A DNA stretch of 43,606 nt, taken from Burkholderiales bacterium UBA1834 (GTDB taxonomy: Bacteria > Pseudomonadota > Gammaproteobacteria > Burkholderiales > Burkholderiaceae_C). Below are positions 23,615 to 32,033 of this stretch, piece after piece. How positions within the stretch are numbered: position 1 is the first letter of the stretch; every line of letters starts with the position of its first letter. Location: positions 42,436 through 86,041 of the forward strand of contig DDJC01000051.1 of assembly GCA_002339015.1 (NCBI GenBank), given 5' to 3'. Position numbers and translations under genes: made by a program. The notes beneath the pieces are model-generated. The model saw nothing but the letters and a program-made list of their open reading frames with translations, searched no databases and was not told where the DNA came from.

Positions 23615-23643
23615 AGCCCCGACCGGGTGAGCGGATCGGGGCT
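23615..23643 (-). promoter_or_regulatory. Stem-loop in the dusB leader (attenuator-like)
   Basis: AGCCCCGA (23615-23622) and TCGGGGCT (23636-23643) form an 8-base stem with a 13-base loop. On the minus strand it is followed by TTTGGTGTCTTTC and then the dusB ATG 17 bases later. No minus-strand gene ends just upstream, so it probably acts in the dusB-fis-purH leader, as a weak terminator or translation-control structure. The remaining 23644-23901 stretch shows a possible -10 (TATATT, 23855-23860) for the next plus-strand gene and nothing else I can support. Confidence 0.5.
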
Positions 23644-23901
23644 GCTTAAAAGGGAGGCAGATTGTAGCCCGCAGGCTGCCCGGCGGGGGGCTCCATTCAT
23701 GGGCTTGACACTGAAAATCCGGACAAGATCTGTCGCGGGTTTGACGGGTGAGGGCGCCACCGGCTTGTGTGTCGGTGCGGGATGGCGTGTTGCGTCAAAT
23801 CCCTGCTCGGGTGAAACGGTTTGAACGCGGCCGGTGCGGGCTGCTGCAACGCCCTATATTCTGAGCATAGACCCCAAGAACGCCAAGGAGACCCGCCCCG
23901 C

Positions 23902-24390
23902 ATGATGCCCCCCTGGATTGAGAGTGTGCTGGCCATGGCAGCCTTGCCCACCGTGGGCCTGCCGGCGGTGTTCGTCGTGGCCTTCGTGTCGGCCACCTTG
24001 CTGCCCCTGGGCTCGGAGCCGGCGGTGTTCGCGCTGGTCAAGCTGCAGCCGGAACTGTTCTGGCCGGCCATCCTGGTGGCCACGTTGGGCAACACGCTGG
24101 GCGGGGCCGTCACCTGGTGGATGGGCAAGAAGGCCCACCAGGCTGCTGACAGGCTCGCACACCACCATGTGGAGACCCGGGCACTGGCCTGGCTGGAGCG
24201 TTTCGGCCCCAAGGCCTGCCTGTTGTCATGGCTGCCCGTGGTGGGCGATCCACTGTGTGGCGTGGCCGGTTGGCTGGGCATGCCCTTGCGCCCGTGTCTG
24301 GTGTACATGGCCATCGGCAAATTCGGCCGCTACCTGGTGATGACGGCCGCCTTGATGGGGATGTTTCCAGGCGTGGCAATTCATGCTTAG
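23902..24390 (+). CDS. YqaA-type small membrane protein (VTT/DedA-like)
   Basis: A 162-residue inner-membrane protein with four or five hydrophobic segments. Motifs of the YqaA/VTT group: FVVAFVSATLLPLGSEPAVF, ATLGNTLGGAVTWWMG, the cytosolic loop LAWLERFGPKACLLSWLPVVGDPLC and the final helix pair. Proteins of this fold have been linked to lipid flipping and membrane homeostasis; the exact job of YqaA is not settled. AAGGAG precedes the ATG, with a second ATG immediately following. It stands alone on its strand. Confidence 0.85.
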   Translation: MMPPWIESVLAMAALPTVGLPAVFVVAFVSATLLPLGSEPAVFALVKLQPELFWPAILVATLGNTLGGAVTWWMGKKAHQAADRLAHHHVETRALAWLERFGPKACLLSWLPVVGDPLCGVAGWLGMPLRPCLVYMAIGKFGRYLVMTAALMGMFPGVAIHA

Positions 24391-24572
24391 TGCATCACAT
24401 GAACATGGGATTTCATCTTGTAACCATTTCGTGCCATTGGTTTGAGCGCAATGGAAGGCGCTGCGCCTAAACTGGCTTCACGCAGCAACACTGCTTCACA
24501 AAGGCGAATATTGAAATGCAAACGGTCCTGGACCGTTTTGAATCAGTCCAGGGGGGGCTTATTCAGCTGAAA
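24391..24572 (+). ncRNA. Candidate small RNA or structured 3' UTR upstream of a strong terminator
   Basis: This 182-base gene-free stretch ends at a strong terminator although the preceding gene stopped 180 bases earlier. It contains several hairpins. CCATTG and CAATGG pair near 24440, and GGCGC-T-GCGCC is near 24457. AACGGTCC-T-GGACCGTT (24521-24537) is followed by TTTT. The segment CCTGGAC (24527-24533) can instead pair with GTCCAGG (24546-24552), so two exclusive folds exist. No convincing promoter or ORF was found. It may be a small RNA, possibly released from the 3' UTR of the YqaA-type gene. Confidence 0.3.
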
Positions 24573-24604
24573 GGGCTCTGGTGTTCACCAGAGCCCTTTT
24601 TCTT
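24573..24604 (+). terminator. Strong intrinsic terminator
   Basis: GGGCTCTGGTG (24573-24583) and CACCAGAGCCC (24586-24596) form an 11-base stem, followed by TTTTTCTTT. It ends plus-strand transcription. The preceding A pair gives a short A-run that could also serve the minus-strand copper-protein gene, which stops at 24649. Confidence 0.9.
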
Positions 24605-24648
24605 TGGCTGGTTTCTTTGGCTGGTACCGCCGGGTCGGGCTGGCGCGC

Positions 24649-24954
24649 TTACTTCTTTTCCAGGGTGGTGATGGTGAACTGTCCGCCCACCTTGTCGGCC
24701 GTGAACTTCACCTTGTCGCCCACCTGCAGCGTCTTGAGCCAGTTGGGATCGGACACCCGGAAGGACATCTGCATGGCAGGCATGTCCAGGTTCTTGATCT
24801 CGCCGTGCTTGAGCGTGATCTTGCCGGCCTCGGGGTCGACCTTCTTGACTTCGCCATCCACTGCCTGGGCGTGCGCGGATACGATCAGCCCCAATCCCAG
24901 GGCGAGGGCCGCGAGCGCGGAGACGAGGGGCGACGTCCAACGAGTTTTCACCAT
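24649..24954 (-). CDS. CusF-like periplasmic copper-binding protein
   Basis: A 101-residue exported protein: signal peptide (about 1-30, ending SAHAQ), then a small beta-barrel of the CusF type (PF11604). VDGEVKKVDPEAGKITLKHGEIKNL and DMPAMQMSFRV carry the His and two Met expected to bind Cu(I) or Ag(I). In E. coli CusF a Trp precedes the Met-x-Met; here that place is Met (DMPAMQM), as in many other CusF-like proteins. The start at 24954 has GGAG six bases upstream; another ATG at 24963 is less well placed. There is no efflux operon next to it, so it may work as a stand-alone copper chaperone. Confidence 0.82.
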   Translation of the reverse strand: MVKTRWTSPLVSALAALALGLGLIVSAHAQAVDGEVKKVDPEAGKITLKHGEIKNLDMPAMQMSFRVSDPNWLKTLQVGDKVKFTADKVGGQFTITTLEKK

Positions 24955-25203
24955 GTGCTCCATTTCATGTGCTGCCTGGATTGGACGCCATCACGGCATT
25001 CAGGTTCCATCTATTCCTTTGACGCGGCAAGGTCCTGTTCGGTTGACACCGGCCTTGTGGCAGGTCTTGCCGGCCCGGCGGGCTCGTCGGTCGAGGAGGT
25101 GGGCACAGGCGCCGGTCGGTGACGGTCACATTCGATCCGGGATCTGTGGTCTTCAATGGGGGCAGATCTCTGGCTGCATGACACCTTCTAGATGATCTGG
25201 CTC
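24955..25203. other. Gene-free stretch
   Basis: About 250 bases between the start of the copper-protein gene and the argB leader. No ORF with a plausible ribosome site, no clear hairpin with a U-run and no clear promoter were seen. Promoters of the two diverging units should lie here. Confidence 0.5.
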
Positions 25204-25263
25204 ATGATGGGCTTGAGGCCGGCCGGCTTGCTGGTGGTGAAGGCCGGCCGCCGCATCTCCTAA
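25204..25263 (+). CDS. Putative argB leader peptide with tandem Arg codons
   Basis: A 19-codon open frame, MMGLRPAGLLVVKAGRRIS, begins at ATG 25204 and ends with TAA at 25261-25263. It contains three Arg codons, two adjacent (CGC CGC) three codons before its stop. The stop lies three bases before the A-rich foot of a terminator hairpin, which precedes argB by 15 bases. GGCCGGCC occurs at 25217-25224 and 25242-25249 and can form an alternative hairpin. This is the geometry of a transcription attenuation leader for an arginine gene. Against it, no ribosome-binding site is visible before the ATG, and the frame may be chance in GC-rich DNA. Confidence 0.4.
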   Translation: MMGLRPAGLLVVKAGRRIS

Positions 25264-25266
25264 AAT

Positions 25267-25294
25267 AAGGGGTTTCCATCAGAACCCCCTTTTT
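25267..25294 (+). terminator. Leader terminator before argB (attenuator candidate)
   Basis: GGGGTT (25269-25274) and AACCCCC (25283-25289) pair, with flanking AA and TT extending the stem, followed by TTTTT (25290-25294). The argB start codon is 15 bases downstream. No upstream plus-strand gene needs this terminator, since the preceding plus-strand unit already ends at 24604. It is therefore best explained as a regulatory terminator in the argB leader. TAAAAT at 25261-25266 could alternatively be a -10 element, in which case the hairpin would be at the 5' end of the mRNA. Confidence 0.65.
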
Positions 25295-25309
25295 CTGGAT
25301 GCCGCTGCC

Positions 25310-26227
25310 ATGACCGCTGAACCTCCCGCCGCCCAGTCTGACTCCCTGGCCAACATCGCCCCGCGCGACAAGGCCGAGATCCTGGCGCAGGCACTGCCCT
25401 ACATCCGCAAGTTCCACGGCAAGACCATCGTCATCAAGTACGGCGGCAATGCCATGACAGACCCGGAACTGCAGGCCGATTTCGCGGAAGACGTGGTGCT
25501 GCTCAAGCTGGTGGGGCTCAACCCGGTGGTGGTGCATGGTGGCGGCCCGCAGATCGATGCCGCACTGGGCAAGATCGGCAAGAAGGGCGAGTTCATCCAG
25601 GGCATGCGCGTCACCGACAAGGAGACGATGGACGTGGTCGAGTGGGTGCTGGCCGGCGAGGTGCAGCAGGACATCGTGGGCCTGATCAACGTGGCCGGCG
25701 GCAAGGCCGTGGGCCTGACGGGCCGCGACGGTGGCCTGATCCGCGCGCGCAAGCTCAAGCTGGCTGATCGTGATGATCCCAGCAAGCACCACGACATCGG
25801 CCAGGTCGGCGAGATCGAGGCCATCGACCCCAGCGTGGTCAAGGCCCTGCAGGACGACCAGTTCATCCCGGTGATCAGCCCCATCGGCTTCGGCACCGAG
25901 AACGAGAGCTACAACATCAACGCCGACCTGGTCGCCTCCAAGCTGGCCGAGGTGCTCAAGGCCGAGAAGCTCATGCTGCTGACCAACATCAAGGGCGTGC
26001 TCGACAAGGAAGGCAACCTGCTGACCGACCTGACGGCCCGCCGCATCGACGAGCTGATCGAGGACGGCACCATCAGCGGCGGCATGCTGCCCAAGATCGC
26101 CGGTGCGCTGGATGCCGCCAAGAGCGGTGTGAACGCGGTGCACATCGTCGATGGCCGCGTGCCGCACGCCATGCTGCTCGAGATCCTGACCGAGCAGGCC
26201 TACGGCACCATGATCAGGTCGCATTGA
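25310..26227 (+). CDS. argB: Acetylglutamate kinase
   Basis: A 305-residue amino-acid kinase that phosphorylates N-acetylglutamate, the second step of arginine synthesis. Motifs: IVIKYGGNAM, NPVVVHGGGPQI, GLINVAGGKAVGLTGRDGGL, NINADLVASKLA, and MLLTNIKGVLDKEG. The N-terminal extension of about 25 residues before ALPYIRKF is of the type seen in hexameric, arginine-inhibited enzymes, so feedback inhibition is plausible. It lies behind a possible attenuator and is translationally coupled to the next gene, whose TTG start overlaps the argB stop. Confidence 0.96.
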   Translation: MTAEPPAAQSDSLANIAPRDKAEILAQALPYIRKFHGKTIVIKYGGNAMTDPELQADFAEDVVLLKLVGLNPVVVHGGGPQIDAALGKIGKKGEFIQGMRVTDKETMDVVEWVLAGEVQQDIVGLINVAGGKAVGLTGRDGGLIRARKLKLADRDDPSKHHDIGQVGEIEAIDPSVVKALQDDQFIPVISPIGFGTENESYNINADLVASKLAEVLKAEKLMLLTNIKGVLDKEGNLLTDLTARRIDELIEDGTISGGMLPKIAGALDAAKSGVNAVHIVDGRVPHAMLLEILTEQAYGTMIRSH

Positions 26228-26949
26228 GCCAGATCATCTGGTTGTTCGACCTGGACAACACCCTGCACGACGCGTCCAGTGCCGTGTTCGGGCGGATCAA
26301 TGTGTCGATGACCGACTACATCGTGCAGCATCTGGCGGTGACCCGGCCCGAGGCCGAGGCGCTGCGGGTGCAGTACTGGCGGCGCTACGGCGCCACCTTG
26401 CTGGGCCTTGAGAAGCACCATGGCATTCGCGCCGCGCACTTCCTGGCGCAGACGCACGAACTGCCCGGCATGGAGGCGCACCTGCACATCCCGCCGGCCG
26501 ACCGTGCGGCGCTCAACCGCCTGCCGGGCCGCAAATTCGTGCTGACCAATGCGCCGGCCGAGTACGCCAAGCGCGTGCTCACGGCGCTGGACCTGGCCAG
26601 CTGCTTCGAAGGCGTGATCTCCATCGAGCAGATGCGCGTGTTCGGCCAGTTGCGCCCCAAGCCCGATGCCCGCTCGCTGCGCCACGTGCTGGCGCGCTTC
26701 AAGCTGCCCATGCACCGCTGCGTGCTGGTCGAGGACACGCTGGCCAACCTCAAGACGGCCCATGCCCTGGGGCTGCGCACCGTATGGATGCAGCACTACC
26801 TGGGCGCGCGCGCCAGGGCCCGCGTGCCCGGCCGCGCCCATGGCATCCAGATGGAGGGACGCCTGCACCGGCGGCCCGCCTGGGTGTGTGCCAGAATCAG
26901 AAGCCTCAGGGCGCTGCACGCCTGGTCCATTCCTCAACCGCTGCCATGA
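26224..26949 (+). CDS. HAD-superfamily pyrimidine 5'-nucleotidase-like hydrolase
   Basis: A 241-residue HAD phosphatase. Motif I is WLFDLDNTLHD near residue 6. Motif II is FVLTNAP, motif III uses Lys in RPKPDARS, and motif IV is VLVEDTLANLKTA. This matches the SDT1/PPM1-type pyrimidine 5'-nucleotidase group. The start is TTG at 26224, overlapping the argB stop by four bases; no ATG is well placed. The C-terminal 50 residues are Arg-rich and look less conserved. The stop overlaps the slmA start by four bases, so argB, this gene and slmA form one coupled operon. The natural substrate is uncertain. Confidence 0.88.
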   Translation: MSQIIWLFDLDNTLHDASSAVFGRINVSMTDYIVQHLAVTRPEAEALRVQYWRRYGATLLGLEKHHGIRAAHFLAQTHELPGMEAHLHIPPADRAALNRLPGRKFVLTNAPAEYAKRVLTALDLASCFEGVISIEQMRVFGQLRPKPDARSLRHVLARFKLPMHRCVLVEDTLANLKTAHALGLRTVWMQHYLGARARARVPGRAHGIQMEGRLHRRPAWVCARIRSLRALHAWSIPQPLP

Positions 26950-27623
26950 ACGACTCCGCCGTGCCCGCTGATGACCTGGACGCCGACACCCATGTCGACG
27001 GCAGCGGCACAGCGGCAGCAGCGGCCTCAACCGCGCCTTCGCGCAAGCGCCCCAAGCCAGGAGAGCGGCGCGTGCAGATCCTGCAAGCCTTGGCCGCCAT
27101 GCTGGAGCAGCCCGGTGCCGAGCGCATCACCACCGCTGCCCTGGCCGCGCGCCTGGAGGTGAGCGAGGCGGCCCTGTACCGCCACTTCGCCAGCAAGGCC
27201 CAGATGTTCGAGGCTTTGATCGAGTTCATCGAGCAGAGCCTGTTCACCCTGGCCAACCAGATCCTCGAACGCGAGCCCGACCCGGCTCGCCAGGTCGCGC
27301 GCGTGCTGGCGCTGGTGCTGCAGTTCGGCGAGAAGAACCCGGGCATGAGCCGGGTGATCGCCGGCGAGGCCCTGGCCTTCGAACACGAACGCCTGGGCGC
27401 GCGCATGAACCAGTGCCTCGACCGCCTCGAATCCCTGCTGCGTCAGAGCTACCGTGCCCTGGCCGATGCGCGCGGCTCGACCACACCCACGGTCGATGCC
27501 CAGGCGGGCGCCTCCACCGCGCTGGCGCTGATCCTGGGCCGTCTGCAGCGCTTCGTGCGCACGGGCTTCAAGCGCCTGCCCACCGAACACTTCGACGCGG
27601 AGATGCGGCTGCTGCTGGCCTGA
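26946..27623 (+). CDS. slmA: Nucleoid occlusion factor SlmA
   Basis: A 225-residue TetR-fold protein that binds chromosomal SBS sites and blocks FtsZ ring assembly over the nucleoid. SlmA hallmarks: RRVQILQALAAMLEQPGAERITTAALAARLEVSEAALYRHFASKAQMFEALIEFIE, read in blocks from about residue 40, then GEKNPGMSRVIAGEAL and the C-terminal KRLPTEHFDAEM. A 38-residue Ala/Asp-rich N-terminal extension precedes the DNA-binding domain. It is coupled to the HAD gene by a four-base overlap; argB-HAD-slmA linkage is common in Burkholderiales. Confidence 0.93.
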   Translation: MNDSAVPADDLDADTHVDGSGTAAAAASTAPSRKRPKPGERRVQILQALAAMLEQPGAERITTAALAARLEVSEAALYRHFASKAQMFEALIEFIEQSLFTLANQILEREPDPARQVARVLALVLQFGEKNPGMSRVIAGEALAFEHERLGARMNQCLDRLESLLRQSYRALADARGSTTPTVDAQAGASTALALILGRLQRFVRTGFKRLPTEHFDAEMRLLLA

Positions 27624-27662
27624 CCTGCCCTTCGCGTTGTTGCCTTAGAAGAGTCTGTTGCC

Positions 27663-28550
27663 ATGTCTTCCGCTGACCTCACGAACCTGCTCGGCCGTGC
27701 CGAGCAATTGATCTCCCGCCTCGAAGGCCTGCTGCCGCATGCGCTGCAGGAGCCGGATTGGTCCGCTTCCATCGCCTGGCGCTACCGCAAGCGCGGCAGC
27801 GGCTGGGGCGGCGCCGTGCTCGATCCGATCCGCCATGTCTCGCGCATCAGCTACAGCGATCTCAAAGAGGTCGACACACAGAAGGAGCGCTTCGCGCGCA
27901 ACCTGGCGCAGTTCGTGGCCGGCCGGCCCGCCAACCACGTGTTGTTGACGGGCGCACGCGGCACGGGCAAGTCATCCCTGGTGAAGGCCGGGCTGGACGC
28001 GCACGCCGCCGAGGGCCTGCGCCTGATCGAGGTGGACAAGGCCGACATGGTCGACCTGCCCGACCTGATCGAGCGCGTGGCCGCGCGGCCCGAGCGCTTC
28101 ATCGTGTTCTGCGACGACCTGAGTTTCGAAGATGGGGAGCCTGGCTACAAGGCGCTCAAGTCCATCCTGGACGGCACCGTCTCGGCTGCGGGCGACAACG
28201 TGCTGATCATCAGCACCTCCAACCGCCGCCATCTGCTGCCGGAGTATCACAGCGACAACAAGACCTACAAGCATACCGACGATGGCGAACTGCACCCCGG
28301 CGAGGTCGTCGAGGAGAAGATTTCCCTGTCGGAACGCTTCGGCCTGTGGATCAGCTTCTACCCCTTCAGCCAGGACGAGTACCTGGCCATCGTCGGCCAG
28401 TGGCTGAGCCACTTCGGCCTGAGCGCCGATGCCATCGAGGCCGCCCGCCCCGAGGCCCTGGTATGGGCGCTGGAGCGTGGCTCGCGCTCGGGCCGCGTGG
28501 CCTACCAGTTCGCACGTGACCTGGTCGGCCGCCAGGGAGCCCAGGCATGA
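27663..28550 (+). CDS. DUF815 AAA-type ATP-binding protein
   Basis: A 295-residue P-loop protein of the DUF815 family (PF05673). The N-terminal helical part is followed by Walker A LLTGARGTGKSSL (about 95-107), Walker B FIVFCDDLSFE (about 148-158), sensor-like IISTSNRRHLLPE and the C-terminal YQFARDLVG. The family is conserved in proteobacteria, but its cellular role is not established. Its stop overlaps the mutT start by four bases (ATGA), so the two are translated together. It lies 39 bases after slmA. Confidence 0.9.
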   Translation: MSSADLTNLLGRAEQLISRLEGLLPHALQEPDWSASIAWRYRKRGSGWGGAVLDPIRHVSRISYSDLKEVDTQKERFARNLAQFVAGRPANHVLLTGARGTGKSSLVKAGLDAHAAEGLRLIEVDKADMVDLPDLIERVAARPERFIVFCDDLSFEDGEPGYKALKSILDGTVSAAGDNVLIISTSNRRHLLPEYHSDNKTYKHTDDGELHPGEVVEEKISLSERFGLWISFYPFSQDEYLAIVGQWLSHFGLSADAIEAARPEALVWALERGSRSGRVAYQFARDLVGRQGAQA

Positions 28551-29041
28551 GCGGCAGCGATCCGGCGCACGAGGCCAAGCCCTACCACGTGATGCCGCCC
28601 ACCGACCGCGTGCCGGTGGAGGTGGCTGTGGGCGTGCTGGTCGAACGCGATGCGCAAGGTCGTGAAGCCCGCTTCCTGATGACATCCCGCCCGGCCGGCA
28701 AGGTCTACGAGGGCTACTGGGAGTTCCCGGGCGGCAAGCTCGAAGCCGGTGAAACCGTCGAGGCGGCACTGCGCCGCGAGCTGCAGGAAGAGCTCGGCAT
28801 CACCATCGGCCAGGCGCATCCCTGGCAGGTGGAGGTGATGGACTACCCGCACGCGCGCGTGCGCCTGAACTTCTGCAAGGTCTACGACTGGCAGGGTTCG
28901 TTCGAGATGCGCGAAGGCCAGGCCATGGCGTGGCAGACCCTGCCGGTGGCGCAGGGGCCGGTGCTGCCCGGGACAATCCCGGTGCTGATCTGGTTGGCGC
29001 AGGAGCGGGGCCATGAAGGCCCCACGCACATCGGCGGCTAG
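28547..29041 (+). CDS. mutT: NUDIX hydrolase, MutT-type 8-oxo-dGTP diphosphatase
   Basis: A 164-residue NUDIX protein. The NUDIX box GX5EX7REUXEEXGU is complete in GGKLEAGETVEAALRREL followed by QEELGI. The FPGGK context and the C-terminal LNFCKVYDWQG fit MutT, which removes 8-oxo-dGTP and prevents A:T to C:G mutations. An N-terminal extension of about 22 residues precedes the usual MutT start. It is coupled to the DUF815 ATPase, a pairing seen in many Burkholderiales. Another NUDIX substrate cannot be excluded. Confidence 0.85.
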   Translation: MSGSDPAHEAKPYHVMPPTDRVPVEVAVGVLVERDAQGREARFLMTSRPAGKVYEGYWEFPGGKLEAGETVEAALRRELQEELGITIGQAHPWQVEVMDYPHARVRLNFCKVYDWQGSFEMREGQAMAWQTLPVAQGPVLPGTIPVLIWLAQERGHEGPTHIGG

Positions 29042-29071
29042 CGGGTGGCGGCCACAACAGGGCCGCCGGCC

Positions 29072-29254
29072 TCAGTTCAGCACCGCGGAGGCCGGTGTGG
29101 ACGCGGCGGAGGCCGGCGTGCTGGCCGGCTCTTCGGTGTGCGAAATGCCCACGCCGTGCTGCTCACCGCCCATGTCCACATCGGCGCCACTCTTGATCAG
29201 CAGGAACACGGCGATCACGGCGAACACGATAAAACCAGCCAGCATCTTCCACAT
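29072..29254 (-). CDS. Small single-pass membrane protein
   Basis: A 60-residue protein: MWKMLAG, one transmembrane helix (about residues 5-23, FIVFAVIAVFLLIK), then a polar tail with GADVDMGGEQHGVGI and a Ser/Ala/Pro-rich end (two PASTPAS-like repeats). GGAG lies at the right distance before the ATG at 29254. Similar short proteins seem common next to mutT in Burkholderiales (recollection, not searched). The orientation is probably N-in with the tail in the periplasm. The function is unknown. Confidence 0.7.
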   Translation of the reverse strand: MWKMLAGFIVFAVIAVFLLIKSGADVDMGGEQHGVGISHTEEPASTPASAASTPASAVLN

Positions 29255-29439
29255 GGGGGATCTCCTCGGGGGGGTACAGGCCGAGGTCTTGTGAACCCCG
29301 GGCGCCAGAACGTCAGGCGCGACGCATTGTGAACCAGCCTGCACGGCGCGCTGCCTAGGTGGCAACCCTAGGTTGATGCGATGCTTGCTGCAGGTCAAGC
29401 CTCATGGACGTTATCCTGATGGGCTGATCTGCCGTGGCC

Positions 29440-30197
29440 ATGAACCTCGACACCGCCCCGCCCACCCCCGTGCAACCGCTCAAGGCCTTGAAGGCCTTGC
29501 TGGCGCTGCGCCGCAACCCTCAGGACACGCGTCAGGTGTTCCTGCTGACGGAAGCCTTGCGCGGGCGGTCGCCCTTCAAGCTGCTGGCGCGGTTCCGGGC
29601 CGATGCGCAGGGGCGCGAGCGCCTGGCCGAACGGCGCTCGCTGCTGCCCACCCTGCGCCGCACCGACTGGCTGGCCGCCCTGCCGCCCGGCACCTTCGGG
29701 CGGGTCTACCATGACTTCCTGGCCGAGGAGAACCTGTCGGCCCAGGGCCTGGTGGACCTGGCCAGGAGCGCTGGCCTGGACCAGGGCGACGACGGCTCTG
29801 ACCGCTTCTACATTGGCTGCCGCCTGCGCGACATGCACGACCTCTTCCACGTGCTCAGCGGCTATGGGCGCGACGAGCTGGGTGAGGTCTGTGTGCTGGC
29901 CTTCTCCCACCCGCACCAGGGCACCCGCAGCTTCGCGGTGATTGCCTCGCTGGGCGCTTTCACGCTGCGACGCCGCTGGCGCGTGCCGGGTCTGCTGGGC
30001 GCCGTGTGGCAGGCCTGGCGGCAGGGCAAGGCAGCCTCCTGGCTGGCGGTGCAGCCGCTGGAATCACTGCTCACGCGCGATCTGCGTGAACTGCGACAAG
30101 CACTGAACATTGCGCCGCCCACCCGTTACCTGGCCGTGACCGACCAGGCGCGGGCGATGGGCCGTGCCATCCCGCAACCCCCTGGAAGGACCCTGTG

Positions 30198-30198
<1 letters not shown>
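29440..30198 (+). CDS. Coq4-family protein
   Basis: A 252-residue protein of the Coq4 family. The Zn-binding motif HDxxH-x11-E appears as MHDLFHVLSGYGRDELGE (near residue 133). In eukaryotes Coq4 takes part in ubiquinone synthesis, recently linked to oxidative decarboxylation of the ring. In bacteria, Coq4-like proteins are less well understood. ATG 29440 was chosen; GTG 29434 is also possible. Its stop overlaps the start of the following crotonase gene (ATGA-like), indicating co-translation. A lipid-related oxidation role is plausible but unproven. Confidence 0.82.
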
Positions 30199-31076
<878 letters not shown>

Positions 31077-31272
31077 GGTGCGGTGTGGCTTTTGTCACGG
31101 CATTGCGGACAAGCCCACCCCCTCAAATGAATGCTTTGTCGGAGAAACCCTGTGCGTTGCATGCGACGGATGAGGGACATTGGATGCCATGCACCAAGGT
31201 TTAACGCGGTGCGCTGGATCAAATACTTGCAGATCGTCTGAGGATCTCCGCAAACACAACCGAAGGACAAAC

Positions 31273-31905
31273 ATGAACGCAGTCATCAAGACCATTTCCC
31301 GCGCAGCCGTTGCCGTGGCTGCGGCCGTGGCCGTCAGCGGCGCGATGGCCGCCAACGCCACCGTCTCGCTCGACACCTCTGTCATCAGCGCCAACAACCT
31401 GGTGGTGAACAAGCTGGGTGCCAACACCTACGCTGCGGCCACCGGCACGCTGACCTCGGCCGTGGCATCGGCCAGCACCAAGGTTGTCGATTTCGGCAAC
31501 AGCGATGGCTTCTCGATCGGCTTGAGCGTGCCCTTTGTCGGCCTGCAGACGCTGGCCTTCACCAACTTCTCCTTCGACCTGACCACCAACACCCTGTATG
31601 GTTCGCTGGCTGGCACGGGCCTGGTGGTGTCATCGATCGATTACACCGGCGACCTGCTCAAGGCCAACACCGCCAGCACCTCGGGCAGCCTGCTGACGGG
31701 GTCCAACTTCTCCGTCTCGTCCGGCCTGCTGGCCTACCTGGCCAGCAAGGATGTGAAGCCAGAGTCGCTGTCGGCCATCACGTCGGCGGTCAAGTCGGTT
31801 GGTCTGCCCACCACCCCGGCTGTGCCTGAGCCCTCCACCTACGCCCTGATGGGCCTGGGCCTGGCTGGCATCGCCCTGATCGCTCGCCAGAAGCGTCAAG
31901 GCTGA
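31273..31905 (+). CDS. PEP-CTERM protein, FxDxF-type
   Basis: A 210-residue secreted protein: signal peptide (1-26, ending AMAAN), a Ser/Thr/Ala/Gly-rich beta body (FTNFSFDLTTNTLYGSL and related strands) and the tail VPEPSTYALMGLGLAGIALIARQKRQG, read as PEP motif, helix and basic end. It does not resemble the two paralogues near ruvC. AAGGA precedes the ATG. The 196-base upstream gap (31077-31272) shows no promoter I would defend. A strong bidirectional terminator follows. Surface or matrix association is expected from the tail. Confidence 0.85.
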   Translation: MNAVIKTISRAAVAVAAAVAVSGAMAANATVSLDTSVISANNLVVNKLGANTYAAATGTLTSAVASASTKVVDFGNSDGFSIGLSVPFVGLQTLAFTNFSFDLTTNTLYGSLAGTGLVVSSIDYTGDLLKANTASTSGSLLTGSNFSVSSGLLAYLASKDVKPESLSAITSAVKSVGLPTTPAVPEPSTYALMGLGLAGIALIARQKRQG

Positions 31906-31941
31906 TCTGTGGTGCCGGTGCCTTCGAGTACCGGGCGCAAA

Positions 31942-31973
31942 GCAAAAAGGCAACCCGAGGGTTGCCTTTTTGC
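31942..31973. terminator. Bidirectional intrinsic terminator
   Basis: GGCAACC (31949-31955), loop CGAG, GGTTGCC (31960-31966), flanked by AAAAA and TTTTT that extend the stem to GCAAAAA...TTTTTGC. It lies between the convergent PEP-CTERM gene and the PF10118-family gene and can serve both strands. Confidence 0.92.
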
Positions 31974-32033
31974 TTGCCGTTGTCTTGAATGGGACTTGCC
32001 GGGGACTTGGCCAGAAGCAGTCCCGGCCTCCGG

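Noticed and set aside
24517..24600. Possible short ORF starting ATG at 24516 and running through the terminator
   Set aside because: It reads across the terminator hairpin, and no ribosome site or stop fits a leader peptide.
25217..25249. GGCCGGCC direct repeat as a separate operator
   Set aside because: The motif is self-complementary and GC-rich, common by chance here; it is better considered as part of the argB leader structure.
29341..29378. Repeated CCTAGGT before coq4
   Set aside because: Only two imperfect copies over 25 bases, with no pairing or spacing that suggests a defined site.
31216..31230. Sigma-54-like GG...GC element (TGGATCAAATACTTGC) upstream of the PEP-CTERM gene at 31273
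   Set aside because: There are 11 bases between GG and GC where sigma-54 promoters need 10, and the CAC after GG is missing. Tempting, because some PEP-CTERM genes are RpoN-controlled, but the spacing is wrong.
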